Program-made: the position numbers and the translations under genes
Notes under the pieces: generated by a model
What the model was told of the DNA's origin: nothing
The model's input: the letters and a program-made list of their open reading frames with translations, nothing else
Database searches by the model: none
NCBI RefSeq assembly: GCF_014200435.1
Contig: NZ_JACHBR010000001.1
Coordinates: forward strand, 6,363,874-6,427,873
Length of the DNA stretch: 64,000 nucleotides
Origin: Sphaerisporangium krabiense
Lineage (GTDB): Bacteria > Actinomycetota > Actinomycetes > Streptosporangiales > Streptosporangiaceae
Direction: 5' to 3'
Shown here: one piece after another, positions 1 through 10,930 of the stretch
How positions within the stretch are numbered: the stretch's first letter is position 1
Layout: every line of letters begins with the position of its first letter

Positions 1-3000
1 TCACCGGCGTCCCCGACGCCCGCGCCGCCTCAGAACCCGGCTCGGCGATCGCCGGGGGAGTGGAGCCCGAGGCCCTGCACGCGCTGGCCGCCGAGCACGG
101 CCACCGGCTGCTCACCACCCCGTCCGCGGAACCCGGCCACTACGACGCGGTCTTCGTGCGCGACGCGGCCCGCCTGACCGGCGGCCTGTACCGCCCCGGC
201 GGCGGCACGCCCCCGTACGCCAACGCCCCGGCGGTGGCACGCGGCGCGAGCGGGCTGGTGCGGCGCGTGCGCGAGGACCTGCGCGCCTCGCTGCCCGACT
301 ACATGGTGCCCACCGCGCTGGTCGTCGTGGACGCGCTGCCGATGAACGACAACGGCAAGCTCGACGTGCGCGCGCTGCCCGACCCCGAGCCGGTCGCCGC
401 CACGGGCGGGCGCGAGCCGAGCACCCGCGAAGAACAGGTGCTCTGCCGCCTGTACGCCGAGCTGCTCGGCCTGCCCAAGGTGAGCGCCGAGGACGACTTC
501 TTCGACCTCGGCGGCCACTCGCTGCTCGCCACCCGCCTGGTCAGCCGCGCCCGCACCGAGCTCGGCGCCGAGCTGGCCATCCGCGACCTGTTCGAGGCCC
601 CGACCCCCGAGGCGCTCGCCGCCCGCGCGGAGACCGGGCGGCCCGCCCGCCCGGCCGTCGAGCGCGCCGCCGAACGGCCCGAGCGCGTCCCCGCGTCCCC
701 GGCGCAGCGCCGCCTGTGGCTGGCCGAACGCCTCAGCGGCGGCGACGCCTACCACTTCCCGCTGGTCTTCCGGCTGCGCGGCGCCCTCGACACGGCCGCG
801 CTGCGGGAGGCGCTCGGCGACGTCGTCGCCCGGCACGAGGCGCTGCGCACCCGGTTCCCCGAGCACGAGGGCGAGCCGTACCAGCACGTCGTGCCCGCCG
901 CCGAGGCGTGGCCCGGGTTCGCCGTCGCCGACTGCGCCCCTGAGGACGTCGAGGCCCGGGTCGCCGCCGCCGTGGCGCGCCCGTTCGACCTCGCCGCCGG
1001 GCTGCCCGTGCGCGCCGAGGCGCTGCGGCTCGCGCCGGACGACCACGTGGTGGCCGTCGTCCTGCACCACATCACCACCGACGAATGGTCCGACCGGCCG
1101 TTCCTCGCCGACCTCGCCACCGCCTACCGGGCGCGCCGCGACGGCCGGGCCCCGGACTGGGCGCCGCTGCCCGTCCAGTACGCCGACTACACCCTGTGGC
1201 AGCGCCGCCTGCTCGGCGACCCCGCCGACCCCGGCAGCGAGGCCGCGCGGCAGCTCGCCCACTGGACGGCCGCGCTGGCCGGCCTGCCCGAGGAGACGCC
1301 GCTGCCCCTCGACCGGCCCCGCCCCGCCGAGCCCACCGGGCTCGGCGGCACCGTGCGCGCCGAACTGCCCGCCGAGACCGTCCGGGCACTGCGCGCCCTG
1401 TCGGCCGAGACCGGCACCAGCATGTTCATGCTGTTCCACGCCGCGCTCGCCGTCCTGCTGCACCGCATGGGCGCGGGCACCGACATCGTGGTCGGCTCGC
1501 CCATCGCGGGGCGCACCGACAGCGCGCTGGACGACATGGTCGGCTTCTTCGTCAACACCCTGGTCCTGCGCGCCGACCTGTCCGGCGACCCGCCCTTCAC
1601 CGAGCTGCTCGCCCGGGTGCGCGAGGCGGACCTGGCGGCCTTCGAGCACCAGGACCTGCCGTTCGAGCGGCTCGTCGAGGCGCTCAACCCGCCGCGCGTG
1701 CCCGGCCGCAACCCGCTCTTCCAGGTGATGATGGGCTACCACCACCGTCCCGGCGGCGACCCCGACGTGCTCGGCATGCCCACCGAGTGGCTGCCCGCCC
1801 GCATCGGCACCGCCAAGTTCGACCTGGACTTCACCTTCGCCGACCACACCGGCGAGGACCGCGTCGTCGTCCTGCTGGAGTACGCCGCCGACCTCGCCGA
1901 CGAGGAGACCGCCGAGGCCCTGATCGCGCGCACCGTCGCGCTGCTCGGCCACCTCGCGGCCCACCCCGGGCGGCCGATCGGGCAGGCGCCCGTCCTCACC
2001 GCAGAGGAGCGCGCGGCGAGCCTCGGCGCGTGGCACGGCGCCGAAAGGCCCGTCGAGCGGCGCACCGTGCCCGAGATCTTCGCCGCGGCCGCCCGCGCCC
2101 ACGGCGACCGGGTCGCGCTGGTCGCGGGCGGGCGCAGGCTGACGTTCGCCGAACTGGCGGCCGAGGTGAACGGCATCGCCGGCCTGCTGCGCCGGCGTGG
2201 CGTCGGCCGGGGCGACCTGGTCGGGCTCGCCCTTCCCCGTTCCGAGATGGTGCCCGCGATCCTCGGCGTCCTGACGGCCGGAGCCGCCTACCTGCCCCTC
2301 GACGCGGGCCTCCCGGCCGAGCGGCTGGCGTACGTGCTTTCCGACGCCGCCCCCGCGCTGGTCCTGACCACCGACCCCGCTCCGCCGCTCCCCGGTGGTG
2401 TGCCGTCACTGGTCCTCGGCGCCCCGGACGCTTCCTCGGACCGGACCGTCCCTGCTCACGCCGGGACGCCGCCGCAGGCCGCCGCGTACGTCATCTACAC
2501 CTCCGGATCCACCGGCACGCCGAAGGGCGTCGTCGGGACGCACGGCGGGCTGGGCAACCTGTTCGGCGGCCAGTACGAGGACGTCATCGAACCCGCGCGC
2601 CGGGCCGCGGGACGCGAGACCCTGCGCGCCATGCACGCCGCCTCGTTCGGCTTCGACGGCTCCTGGGAGCCGATGCTGTGGCTGCTGGCCGGGCACGAGC
2701 TGCACGTCCTGGACGAGGCCACGATGACCGACCCCGCCGCGCTGCTCGCCTACCTGGAGGCCGAGCGCCCCGACTACGTCGACCTCACCCCCACCTACGT
2801 CGAGGAACTGCTGCACCACGGGTTCCTCGCGCCCGGAGCGCACCGGCCGGGCGTCATCACCGTCGGCGGCGAGGCGACCTCCGCCGAGCTGTGGGGACGG
2901 CTGACCGCGCTGCCCGGCACGGCGGTCCACGACATGTACGGGCCGACCGAGTGCGCCGTGGACGCCTACGGCTGGCACGCGGACGGCCGGGGCGCGTGGG

Positions 3001-6000
3001 CGGCGCCGGTGGCCGGCATCCGCGCCCACGTGCTCGACGCCGCGCTGCGGCCCGTGCCCCCCGGCGTGCCCGGCGAGCTGTACCTGGCCGGACGCGGACT
3101 CGCCCAGGGGTACCTGAACCGTCCGGGGCTCACCGCGGAGCGGTTCGTCGCCGACCCCTACGGCCCGCCCGGCACCCGCATGTACCGCACCGGCGACCTG
3201 GCCCGCCGCCGCGCCGACGGCACCCTCGTCTTCCTCGGCCGCGCCGACGACCAGGTCAAGCTGCGCGGCTTCCGCGTCGAGCTCGGCGAGATCGAGGCCG
3301 CCCTGCGCGCCCACCCGTCCGTGGCCCAGGCCGCGGTCACCGTCCGCGAGGACACCCCCGGGGCCCACCGCCTCGTCGCCTACCTGGTCCCCGCCACGAC
3401 CCCGGCACCGGATAAGGAAGGGGCGCCGCACGCGACCTCCGAGGCGGCCGCCGGCAGGGCGCTGGACGCGGCGCCGGGAACCGCGTCCGAGGCGGCCCCG
3501 GCCGGGGAGCTCGCGCCGGACTCCGCCGGGCTGCGGGCGCACCTCGCGCGTACGCTGCCCGAGCACATGGTGCCGGCGCTCTACGTGACGGTGGCGGCGC
3601 TGCCGAGGTCGGCCGGGGGCAAGCTGGACCGGCGTGCCCTGCCCGCCCCGCCGGACTCGGCCGGCGAGGCGCCCGGGCGGCGGCCGAGGGACGCTCGTGA
3701 GGAGATCCTCGCCGAGCTGTTCGCGGCCGTCCTCGGGACCGGGCGCGTCGGCGTCCACGACGACTTCTTCGCGCTCGGCGGCCACTCGCTGCTGGCGATG
3801 CGGCTGGTCAGCCGGATCCGCGCCGCCCTCGGCGCCGAGGTCACCCTGCGCGAGGTGTTCGAGGCGCCCACCGTCGCCCGCCTGGCCCGCAGGCTGGAGC
3901 AGGCGCGGGACGGCGGCGGCACGGCGCTGGCCGCCGTGGCACGGCCCGAGCCGATGCCGCTGTCGTTCGCCCAGCGGCGGCTTTGGGTGCTGTACCGGCT
4001 GGAGGGCCCGACCGACACCTACAACATCCCCATGGCCTGGCGCCTGACCGGCCCGCTCGACCCGTCCGCGCTGGAGGCCGCGCTGCGCGACCTGGCCGCC
4101 CGGCACGAGAGCCTGCGCACGGTCTTCCCCGAACGCGACGGCCACCCCTACCAGCTCGTCCTTCCCCTCGACCGGCTCGCGGGCGCGCTGGACGTCCGGG
4201 AGCCGGAACAGGTCACCGAGGAGGAGCTGCCCGCCAGGCTGGCCGAGGCCGCCGGTCACCGCTTCGAGCTGGACCACGAGCCGCCGCTGCGCGCCCGGGT
4301 GTTCCAGGTCGGGCCGCGGGAGCACGTGCTGGCGCTCGTCGTCCACCACATCGCCGGCGACGAATGGTCCGACGCGCCGCTGTGGCGCGACCTCGCCACC
4401 GCCTACCGGGCCCGGCTGTCGGGGCGGGCCCCGGACTGGGCGCCGCTGCCCCTGCAGTACGCCGACTACACCCTCTGGCAGCGCGAACGGCTCGGCGACC
4501 CCGCCGACCCCGAAAGCCGGCACTCCCGCGAGATCGCGTACTGGACACGGGCGCTCGCGGGCTTGCCCGAGGAACTGCCGCTGCCGGCGGACCGCCCCCG
4601 GCCGTCCGAGAGCGGCCACCGCGGCGGCGCGGCCGGGTTCACGCTGCCGTCCGGGCTGGAGCCGGACCTGCGCCGCCTGGCCCGCGAGCACGGCGTCAGC
4701 ATGTTCATGGTCGTCCAGGCCGCCGTGGCCACGCTGCTGCACCGGCTCGGCGCGGGCGACGACATCCCGATCGGCGCGCCCATCTCCGGCCGCGCCGACG
4801 AGCGCCTGGAGGACCTGGTCGGGTTCTTCATCAACACCCTCGTGCTGCGCACGGACGTGTCCGGCGACCCGACCTTCGCCGAACTGCTCGCCCGGGTCCG
4901 CGCGGCCGACCTCGCCGCCTACGAGCACCAGGAGGTGCCGTTCGAGCGGCTGGTCGAGGCGCTCAACCCCGCCCGTTCGCTGGCCAGGCACCCGCTGTTC
5001 CAGGTGGTGGTCGCCTACCTGACCGGCGGCGGCGCCACCCCCGCGCTGGCCGGGCTCACCGCACGCCCCGAGCCGCTCGGCCAGGAGTCGGCCAAGTTCG
5101 ACCTGAGCTTCGACTTCGTCGACCACGGCGAGGGCCGGGGCATCTCGGGCTGGATCGAGTACAGCGCCGACCTGTTCGACCCCGCCACCGCCGACCTCCT
5201 CGCCACCCGCCTGGTCCACGTCCTCACCCAGCTCGCCGGCGACCCCGAACGGCCGGTCGGCCGGATCGACCTCCTGGGCGACGAGGAACGCCACACCATC
5301 CTCACCACCTGGAGCACCACCCCCCTCCCCGCGCCCGTGTCCGCCCCCACCCCGGCCACGGGGGGCGTCGCCGTGGCCGAGAACGAGGCCGAGAACGAGG
5401 CCGAGAATGAGGCCGTCACGGTCGCGGGTGGTCCGGCCACGGTTCCCGCGCTGTTCGAGGCGCGGGTCGCGGCCACGCCGGACGCCGTCGCCGTCGTCTG
5501 CGGCGCGGTCCGGTGGACGTTCGCCGAGCTGAACGAACGGGCCAACCGGCTCGCCCGCCTGCTCGCCGCGCACGGCGCGGGCCCCGAGCGCGTCGTCGCC
5601 CTGGCGCTGCCACGCTCGGCGGACTTCATCACGGCGATCCTGGCCGTGATGAAGTCCGGCGCCGCCTACCTGCCCGTCGATCCCGAGCTCCCTGCCGACC
5701 GAGTGCTGGGCATGCTCGGCGACGCCCGCCCCGTACTCGTCCTGACCACGGGCGACGACGCCGGACCGTCACCGGAGGCCGGATCATCGGGGGAGGCCAC
5801 GGCCTCGCTGGCACGGCCGGAGGTCTCCGGGCGTGGTGTGCCGTCGCTGACGGACGCGGGCGTGCCCGTTCTGCGGCTGGACGACCCCGAGACGGCCGCG
5901 GCGCTGGCCGCGCTGCCCGGCACCGATCCGGACACCGGGCCGCACCCGCTCAACCCCGCCTACGTCATTTACACCTCCGGCTCCACCGGCCGCCCCAAGG

Positions 6001-8840
6001 GCGTCGTGGTGTGCCATCGCGGGGTCGTCAACCTGTTCCACAGCCACCGCGCGACGCTGTACGACCCGGCCAAGCGCGCCACCGGCAGGACCGCCCTGCG
6101 CGTCGGCCACGCCTGGTCGTTCTCCTTCGACGCGTCCTGGCAGCCGCAACTGTGGCTGCTCGACGGGCACGCCCTGCACGTCCTGAACGACGAGGAGCGC
6201 CGGGACGCCGAGCTGGCCGCCGCGTTCGCCCGGCGGGAGGGGCTGGACTTCATCGAGGTCACGCCGTCCTTCTTCGCGCAGATGGCCGAGGCGGGGCTGA
6301 TCGAGGACGGCGTCTGCCCGCTGGCCGTGGTGGGCGTCGGCGGCGAGGCGGTGCCCGACTCGCTGTGGCGGCGGCTGGCCGCGCTGCCGGCCACCGAGGC
6401 GTTCAACCTGTACGGCCCCACCGAGGCCACCGTGGACGCCCTGGCCGCCCGGGTCCGCGACAGCGAGCGGCCCCTGGTCGGCCGCCCGGTCTCCGGGGCC
6501 CGCGCCTACGTGCTCGACGACCGGCTGCGTCCGGTGCCGCCCGGCGTGACCGGCGAGCTGTACCTGGCGGGCGAGGGCCTGGCCCGCGGCTACCTCGGCC
6601 GTCCCGGCCAGTCGGCGGAACGCTTCGTCGCCGACCCGTACGGCGCGCCCGGCACGCGCATGTACCGCACGGGCGACCTGGCCCGCTGGACCCGTGACGG
6701 GCGCCTGGAGTACGGCGGCCGCGCCGACGACCAGGTCAAGATCCGCGGGTTCCGCGTCGAGCCCGCCGAGATCGAGTCCGTCCTCGACCGCCACCCCTCC
6801 GTGGCCCAGGCCGTCGTCACCCCCCGCACGGACACCCCCGGCCTCACCCGCCTGGTCGCCTACGTCGTCCTCACGAACGACCACTCTCCGGACGACTCCT
6901 CACCGGACAATCCGTCTACGGACGGTCTCTCCCGGGACACTCCCTCGCAGGACACTCCGTCTGGGGACGGTCCTTCGACGGACGGTCCTTCTCCGGACGG
7001 CTTCTCTTCCGCGAGTGGACCGGACCCGGCGGAGCTGCGGGCTTTCATGGCGGCGGCGCTGCCGGACTACATGGTGCCCGCGGCCGTGGTCGTCCTCGAC
7101 GCGCTGCCGTTGCTGCCCAACGGCAAGCTCGACCGCAAGGCGCTCCCCGCGCCGGACTTCACGCTCGCCGCGAGCGGCAGGGAACCGTCCGGCGAGGTGG
7201 AGCGGGCTCTGGCCGCCGTGTTCACCGAGGTGCTGGGGCTGCCGCGCATCGGCGCCGACGACGACTTCTTCGCCTGCGGCGGCGACAGCATCGTCGCGAT
7301 ACGCCTGGCCGCGCGGGCCCGGGAGGCGGGGGTGCGCTTCAGCCCCCGCCAGCTCTTCCTGCACCGCACGGTCGCGGCCCTGGCCGCCGTCGCCGTCGTG
7401 ACCGGCCCGGGCGGGGCGCCCGCGACCCACGACGACGGCGCCGGGACCGTCCCCCTGACGCCGATCATGCACGCCGTGCGCGAGCTGGGCGGCCCGATCG
7501 GGGGCTTCCACCAGGCGGCGCTCCTGCGCGCCCCGCGCGACCTGGACGAGGACCGGCTGCGCCGCGTCCTTCAGGCCCTTCTCGACCACCACGACATGCT
7601 CCGCGCCCGCCTGGACCGAACCGCCGAGCGGTGGGTGCTGCGGGTGCCCGCTCGGGGGGCCGTGGACGCGGCGGGCCTGGTGACCAGGGTCGATGTTCGC
7701 GATGCCGACGAAGAGGGCCTCCGGGCGGTCATCGCCGAGCGCGCGCTCGCCACGCGGGCCCGTCTCGACCCGGACGCGGGCGTCATGGTGCGGGCCGTGT
7801 GGTTCGACGCGGGGACGGAGCGGCAGGGACGTCTGCTGCTCACGATCCACCACCTCGCGGTCGACGGCGTCTCGTGGCGCGTCCTGCTGCCCGACCTCGT
7901 CTCGGCCTGGCGGGACGTCACCGAGGGCAGATCTCCGGATCTGCCGCCGGTGGAGACGTCGTTCCGCCGCTGGGCGGAACTGCTCGGCGAGCGCGCCGCC
8001 GACCCGGCCCTGCGCGGGGAGCTGCCGCTGTGGCGGCGGATGCTGGAGGGCGGTTCCCCGCTCCCGGCGCCCCGCCCGCTGGACCCGTCCCGCGACGTGG
8101 TCGGGACCGCCCGCTACCTGTCCCGCACGCTGCCCGAGGACGTCACGGAGCCGCTGCTCGGCCGCGTCCCGGCCGCGTACGGCGCGACCGTCAACGACGT
8201 GCTGCTCACCGCGCTCGCCGTCGCCGTCGCCGCGTGGCGGCGCCGGCACGCGGACGACGCCGGGCAGGGCGTCCTCGTGGACCTGGAGGGCCACGGCCGC
8301 GAGGAGGCGCTGGCGGGCGAGGCGGACCTGTCCCGGACGGTCGGCTGGTTCACGAGCGTCGTCCCCGTCCTGCTGGACCCGGGCCCCGGCGTGGACGACG
8401 CGCTCGCGGGCGGTCCCGCGCTGGACGAGGCGCTGGCCCGGGTCAGGGAGCGGCTGGCCTCGCTGCCCACGGCGGGCGTCGGCTACGGCCTGCTGCGCCA
8501 CCTGGACCCGCAGGCCGGTCCCGAGCTGGCCCGGCTCGGCGCGCCGGGGATCGAGTTCAACTACCTCGGACGCTTCGGCGGCCTCGACGAGGACGACTGG
8601 GCGTACGCGCCGGAGGGCGACGTCGCCGACCTGGACGCCGACCCGGGCATGCCGCTGTCGCACCCGCTGACGGTCAACGCCCTCACCGAGGACCGCCCCG
8701 GCGGCCCGGTGCTCGTCGCCCAGTGGTCCTTCGCCGGGGAACTGCTGACCGAGGCCGGGATCGAGGACCTGGCGGCCACCTGGTTCCAGGTTCTGCGGGC
8801 CCTGGTCACCCGCGCCGCCACCATCGCCGACGGGCGCTAG
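1..8840 (+). CDS. Non-ribosomal peptide synthetase, 3' part: (A-MT tail)-T, C-A-T, C-A-T-E
   Basis: The reading frame is open from the left edge, so the 5' part is missing. The first ~80 codons read like the end of a methyltransferase inserted in an adenylation (A) domain (a YDAVF stretch, then PYANAP) and run straight into the A9/A10 motifs (LPDYMVP, NGKLD near 350). Then come: carrier domain (Ser of GGHSL at 519-521); condensation domain ~690-1990 (HHITTDEW at 1065-1088); A domain ~2060-3640 (YTSGSTG, YRTGDL, GGKLD); carrier ~3700-3850; condensation ~3955-5290 (HHIAGDEW); A domain ~5435-7160; carrier with GGDSI ~7280; epimerization domain ~7445-8830 ([23 protein letters not shown]). There is no thioesterase, so the chain passes to another protein or is released otherwise. 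Aligning by eye to the GrsA pocket gives E239/D278/D331 for the second A domain and Q239/E278/D331 for the third. Acidic pockets suggest basic substrates such as ornithine; this is an inference. Confidence 0.95.
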   Translation, partial: TGVPDARAASEPGSAIAGGVEPEALHALAAEHGHRLLTTPSAEPGHYDAVFVRDAARLTGGLYRPGGGTPPYANAPAVARGASGLVRRVREDLRASLPDYMVPTALVVVDALPMNDNGKLDVRALPDPEPVAATGGREPSTREEQVLCRLYAELLGLPKVSAEDDFFDLGGHSLLATRLVSRARTELGAELAIRDLFEAPTPEALAARAETGRPARPAVERAAERPERVPASPAQRRLWLAERLSGGDAYHFPLVFRLRGALDTAALREALGDVVARHEALRTRFPEHEGEPYQHVVPAAEAWPGFAVADCAPEDVEARVAAAVARPFDLAAGLPVRAEALRLAPDDHVVAVVLHHITTDEWSDRPFLADLATAYRARRDGRAPDWAPLPVQYADYTLWQRRLLGDPADPGSEAARQLAHWTAALAGLPEETPLPLDRPRPAEPTGLGGTVRAELPAETVRALRALSAETGTSMFMLFHAALAVLLHRMGAGTDIVVGSPIAGRTDSALDDMVGFFVNTLVLRADLSGDPPFTELLARVREADLAAFEHQDLPFERLVEALNPPRVPGRNPLFQVMMGYHHRPGGDPDVLGMPTEWLPARIGTAKFDLDFTFADHTGEDRVVVLLEYAADLADEETAEALIARTVALLGHLAAHPGRPIGQAPVLTAEERAASLGAWHGAERPVERRTVPEIFAAAARAHGDRVALVAGGRRLTFAELAAEVNGIAGLLRRRGVGRGDLVGLALPRSEMVPAILGVLTAGAAYLPLDAGLPAERLAYVLSDAAPALVLTTDPAPPLPGGVPSLVLGAPDASSDRTVPAHAGTPPQAAAYVIYTSGSTGTPKGVVGTHGGLGNLFGGQYEDVIEPARRAAGRETLRAMHAASFGFDGSWEPMLWLLAGHELHVLDEATMTDPAALLAYLEAERPDYVDLTPTYVEELLHHGFLAPGAHRPGVITVGGEATSAELWGRLTALPGTAVHDMYGPTECAVDAYGWHADGRGAWAAPVAGIRAHVLDAALRPVPPGVPGELYLAGRGLAQGYLNRPGLTAERFVADPYGPPGTRMYRTGDLARRRADGTLVFLGRADDQVKLRGFRVELGEIEAALRAHPSVAQAAVTVREDTPGAHRLVAYLVPATTPAPDKEGAPHATSEAAAGRALDAAPGTASEAAPAGELAPDSAGLRAHLARTLPEHMVPALYVTVAALPRSAGGKLDRRALPAPPDSAGEAPGRRPRDAREEILAELFAAVLGTGRVGVHDDFFALGGHSLLAMRLVSRIRAALGAEVTLREVFEAPTVARLARRLEQARDGGGTALAAVARPEPMPLSFAQRRLWVLYRLEGPTDTYNIPMAWRLTGPLDPSALEAALRDLAARHESLRTVFPERDGHPYQLVLPLDRLAGALDVREPEQVTEEELPARLAEAAGHRFELDHEPPLRARVFQVGPREHVLALVVHHIAGDEWSDAPLWRDLATAYRARLSGRAPDWAPLPLQYADYTLWQRERLGDPADPESRHSREIAYWTRALAGLPEELPLPADRPRPSESGHRGGAAGFTLPSGLEPDLRRLAREHGVSMFMVVQAAVATLLHRLGAGDDIPIGAPISGRADERLEDLVGFFINTLVLRTDVSGDPTFAELLARVRAADLAAYEHQEVPFERLVEALNPARSLARHPLFQVVVAYLTGGGATPALAGLTARPEPLGQESAKFDLSFDFVDHGEGRGISGWIEYSADLFDPATADLLATRLVHVLTQLAGDPERPVGRIDLLGDEERHTILTTWSTTPLPAPVSAPTPATGGVAVAENEAENEAENEAVTVAGGPATVPALFEARVAATPDAVAVVCGAVRWTFAELNERANRLARLLAAHGAGPERVVALALPRSADFITAILAVMKSGAAYLPVDPELPADRVLGMLGDARPVLVLTTGDDAGPSPEAGSSGEATASLARPEVSGRGVPSLTDAGVPVLRLDDPETAAALAALPGTDPDTGPHPLNPAYVIYTSGSTGRPKGVVVCHRGVVNLFHSHRATLYDPAKRATGRTALRVGHAWSFSFDASWQPQLWLLDGHALHVLNDEERRDAELAAAFARREGLDFIEVTPSFFAQMAEAGLIEDGVCPLAVVGVGGEAVPDSLWRRLAALPATEAFNLYGPTEATVDALAARVRDSERPLVGRPVSGARAYVLDDRLRPVPPGVTGELYLAGEGLARGYLGRPGQSAERFVADPYGAPGTRMYRTGDLARWTRDGRLEYGGRADDQVKIRGFRVEPAEIESVLDRHPSVAQAVVTPRTDTPGLTRLVAYVVLTNDHSPDDSSPDNPSTDGLSRDTPSQDTPSGDGPSTDGPSPDGFSSASGPDPAELRAFMAAALPDYMVPAAVVVLDALPLLPNGKLDRKALPAPDFTLAASGREPSGEVERALAAVFTEVLGLPRIGADDDFFACGGDSIVAIRLAARAREAGVRFSPRQLFLHRTVAALAAVAVVTGPGGAPATHDDGAGTVPLTPIMHAVRELGGPIGGFHQAALLRAPRDLDEDRLRRVLQALLDHHDMLRARLDRTAERWVLRVPARGAVDAAGLVTRVDVRDADEEGLRAVIAERALATRARLDPDAGVMVRAVWFDAGTERQGRLLLTIHHLAVDGVSWRVLLPDLVSAWRDVTEGRSPDLPPVETSFRRWAELLGERAADPALRGELPLWRRMLEGGSPLPAPRPLDPSRDVVGTARYLSRTLPEDVTEPLLGRVPAAYGATVNDVLLTALAVAVAAWRRRHADDAGQGVLVDLEGHGREEALAGEADLSRTVGWFTSVVPVLLDPGPGVDDALAGGPALDEALARVRERLASLPTAGVGYGLLRHLDPQAGPELARLGAPGIEFNYLGRFGGLDEDDWAYAPEGDVADLDADPGMPLSHPLTVNALTEDRPGGPVLVAQWSFAGELLTEAGIEDLAATWFQVLRALVTRAATIADGR
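5379..5414 (+). repeat. Three 12-nt repeats in the NRPS C-A linker
   Basis: The unit GAGAACGAGGCC occurs three times in a row, the last copy with one change, and encodes three Glu-Asn-Glu-Ala units between the second condensation domain and the following A domain. It keeps the reading frame. A low-complexity linker is the simplest reading. Confidence 0.85.
6884..7014 (+). repeat. Degenerate 12-nt repeats inside the third A domain (between A8 and A9)
   Basis: The translation is a Ser/Pro/Asp/Thr-rich run of about 44 residues built from degenerate units of the form (S/T)-x-D-x, placed after the A8 block and just before LPDYMVP. A Glu/Ala-rich run of similar length sits at the same place in the second A domain (about 3395-3530). 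Both are at the joint between the large and small A subdomains, the same joint where the first A domain appears to carry its methyltransferase. Confidence 0.7.
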
Positions 8841-8898
8841 CCCGGCACATCACGACCACTCGCCCGTCAACCGCACATCACATTCAGAGGAGACGACA

Positions 8899-9108
8899 GT
8901 GACCAACCCCTTCGAGAACGCCGACGGCGTCTACTCCGTGCTCGTCAACGACGAGGGGCAGTACAGCCTGTGGCCGGAGTTCGCGGAGGTCCCCGCGGGC
9001 TGGACGGTCGCCCACGGCCCGGGCACCCGCCAGGAGTGCCTGGACCACATCGAGTCGGTCTGGACCGACATGCGCCCGAACAGCCTCATCGACCACATGA
9101 CGACCTGA
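8899..9108 (+). CDS. MbtH-like protein
   Basis: This 69-residue protein shows the MbtH signature: NPFEN at the start, SLWPEF, PAGW and the WTDMRP block near residues 53-58. MbtH proteins bind the N-terminal subdomain of A domains and are needed for adenylation or folding of many actinobacterial NRPSs. The start is a GTG with a GGAG ribosome-binding site about 8 nt upstream, 58 nt after the NRPS stop codon, so it is very probably co-transcribed with the NRPS and serves its A domains. Confidence 0.95.
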   Translation: MTNPFENADGVYSVLVNDEGQYSLWPEFAEVPAGWTVAHGPGTRQECLDHIESVWTDMRPNSLIDHMTT

Positions 9109-9420
9109 CCGCGCCCCGCCTCCGCGAAGCCCCGCCGCGCCGTCGCTTCACGCCTGTCGGCGCAGGTGGTCGATGTGGGCGAGCACGTGCGGGGATTCCC
9201 CGACGCTCGCCCGGACCAGGGACGGACCTCGGCCCGCTCGACGAAGCCGTCCGGGTCTTGGCCGTCATGCCGCGGGGGACGGTGTACGGGCCTTGGGCCG
9301 CTCGAGGTGGGCCCGCGGCGGCGGCTCGGTGACGGATCGGGACAATGGAGGCGAAAGGCCTGGTGGTGGGGACGGTGGTCCGGACCTGCCGGAGAGCGTT
9401 GAGCGAAGTCGGCTTTGCCC
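9109..9420. other. Intergenic region between the MbtH gene and the MFS transporter
   Basis: About 310 bases with no supported gene. The short open frames here lack ribosome-binding sites and family-like sequence. No clear terminator or operator was recognised. Confidence 0.5.
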
Positions 9421-10911
9421 ATGCCATATCGCTTTGCCAGGAAAAGACGCGGGCCTCTGCGGAAGGCCGCGCGATGGGGGCTGGCGCGGCTCTACGCCGC
9501 GCTGGGCGGTCCGGCGCGCGCCGAGGTGATCGTCATCCTCGCCTGCGTGCTGGCCCTCGACGCCGCCGACAAGGGGACGATCGGCGCGCTGGCCCCCGAG
9601 TTGGAGCAGGACCTGCACGTCGGCAACACCGAGATCGGCGCGCTCGTCGCGACCTCCTCCGGTGTCGGGGCGCTGGCGGCCGTGCCCGTCGGCATGCTGA
9701 CCGACCGGGTGAACCGGGTCCGGCTGCTCGCGGGCAGCATCGTCCTGTGGAGCGCGGCCATGGTGGCGGGCGCGCTGGCCGGGTCGTTCTCGACGCTGCT
9801 GATGTCGCGCGTGGCGCTCGGCGCGGTGACCGCCACCGCGGGGCCGACGTTGGCCTCCCTGATCGGCGACTACTTCCCCGTCGCCGAACGGGGCCGCGTC
9901 TACGGGTTCATCCTCGCGGGGGAGACGCTCGGCGCCGGGTTCGGGCTGATCCTGGTGGGCGACCTCGGCGACCTGCTGTCGTGGCGCTGGTCCTTCGGCC
10001 TTCTCGCGCTGATCGCGCTGGCCCTGCTCTTCGTCGTGGTCCGGCGGCTGCGCGAACCGGCGCGCGGCGGCCGCGACCGGATGCCGGCCCTGGGCGGGAG
10101 GCACGGCGTGCGTCCTCAACCGGAGGCGACGGCGCGCCGGCAGATCCGGCGCCGGGGGGTGGCCCCCGACCCCGCCTTGGTCCTGCGCGAGGATCCGACG
10201 ACCATGTCGCTGCGCGCGGCGGTGATCTACGTCCTGCGGATCCCGACCAACCGGCTGATGATCATCGCCTCCGTCGTCGGGTACTTCTTCTTCGCCGGGC
10301 TGCGCACGTTCGCGGTCGAGTTCGTGTCCGACCACTTCGGGCTGACCAAGATCCAGGTGAGCGGGCTGCTGCCGCTCGTGGGGGCCGGCGCGTTGCTCGG
10401 GGTGCTGACCGGAGGACGGCTGGCCGACCGGCTGGTGCGCCGCGGGCATGTGGAGGCCCGGGTAGGCGTGCCCGCGACGGCCTACCTCGTCTCGGCCGTG
10501 CTGTTCCTGCCCGCGCTCGTGACCACGTCGACGGAGAAGGCGCTCCCGTTGTTCACCGCGGCGGCGTTCTGCCTGGCGGCGGCCAACCCGCCGCTGGACG
10601 CGGCGCGTCTCGACGTGGTCCACCACCGGCTCTGGGGCCGGGCGGAGAGCGTGCGCACGGCGTTGCGGATGTCGGCGGAGGCCGGCGCGCCGGTGATCTT
10701 CGGGATGCTGGCGGACTCGCTCAGCCACGGGGGCAGGGCGGACGGCCTGGAGTACACCTTCCTGCTCATGTTGATCCCCTTGGCGGCCAACGGCGCCATC
10801 CTGCTGTGGGCCCGGCGTTCCTACCCGGAGGACGTCGCGGCGGCCGTCGTCTCCGAGGAGAACACGCGGCTTCGCGGCCCGGCCTCCGGTGGGGCGCGGG
10901 GGCGCCCGTAG
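9421..10911 (+). CDS. Major facilitator superfamily (MFS) transporter
   Basis: An integral membrane protein of about 496 residues with roughly 12 hydrophobic segments. It has an MFS-type loop after helix 2 (GMLTDRVNRVR) and a related GGRLADRLVRR loop in the second half. A basic cytoplasmic loop of ~55 residues separates the halves. I chose the ATG at 9421; a TTG two codons upstream is possible. Its place after the NRPS and MbtH genes, on the same strand, suggests export of the peptide product, but the 310-base gap and lack of a specific motif leave the substrate open. Its stop faces that of the convergent radical SAM gene 20 bases away. Confidence 0.85.
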   Translation: MPYRFARKRRGPLRKAARWGLARLYAALGGPARAEVIVILACVLALDAADKGTIGALAPELEQDLHVGNTEIGALVATSSGVGALAAVPVGMLTDRVNRVRLLAGSIVLWSAAMVAGALAGSFSTLLMSRVALGAVTATAGPTLASLIGDYFPVAERGRVYGFILAGETLGAGFGLILVGDLGDLLSWRWSFGLLALIALALLFVVVRRLREPARGGRDRMPALGGRHGVRPQPEATARRQIRRRGVAPDPALVLREDPTTMSLRAAVIYVLRIPTNRLMIIASVVGYFFFAGLRTFAVEFVSDHFGLTKIQVSGLLPLVGAGALLGVLTGGRLADRLVRRGHVEARVGVPATAYLVSAVLFLPALVTTSTEKALPLFTAAAFCLAAANPPLDAARLDVVHHRLWGRAESVRTALRMSAEAGAPVIFGMLADSLSHGGRADGLEYTFLLMLIPLAANGAILLWARRSYPEDVAAAVVSEENTRLRGPASGGARGRP

Positions 10912-10930
10912 CGGGAGGGCCGGGCACGGC

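Noticed and set aside
30..5573. Long open frames on the minus strand opposite the NRPS gene (30-2102 and 2406-5573)
   Set aside because: They are Gly/Arg/Val-rich shadows forced by GC-rich codon use in the NRPS, with no domain motifs or ribosome-binding sites.
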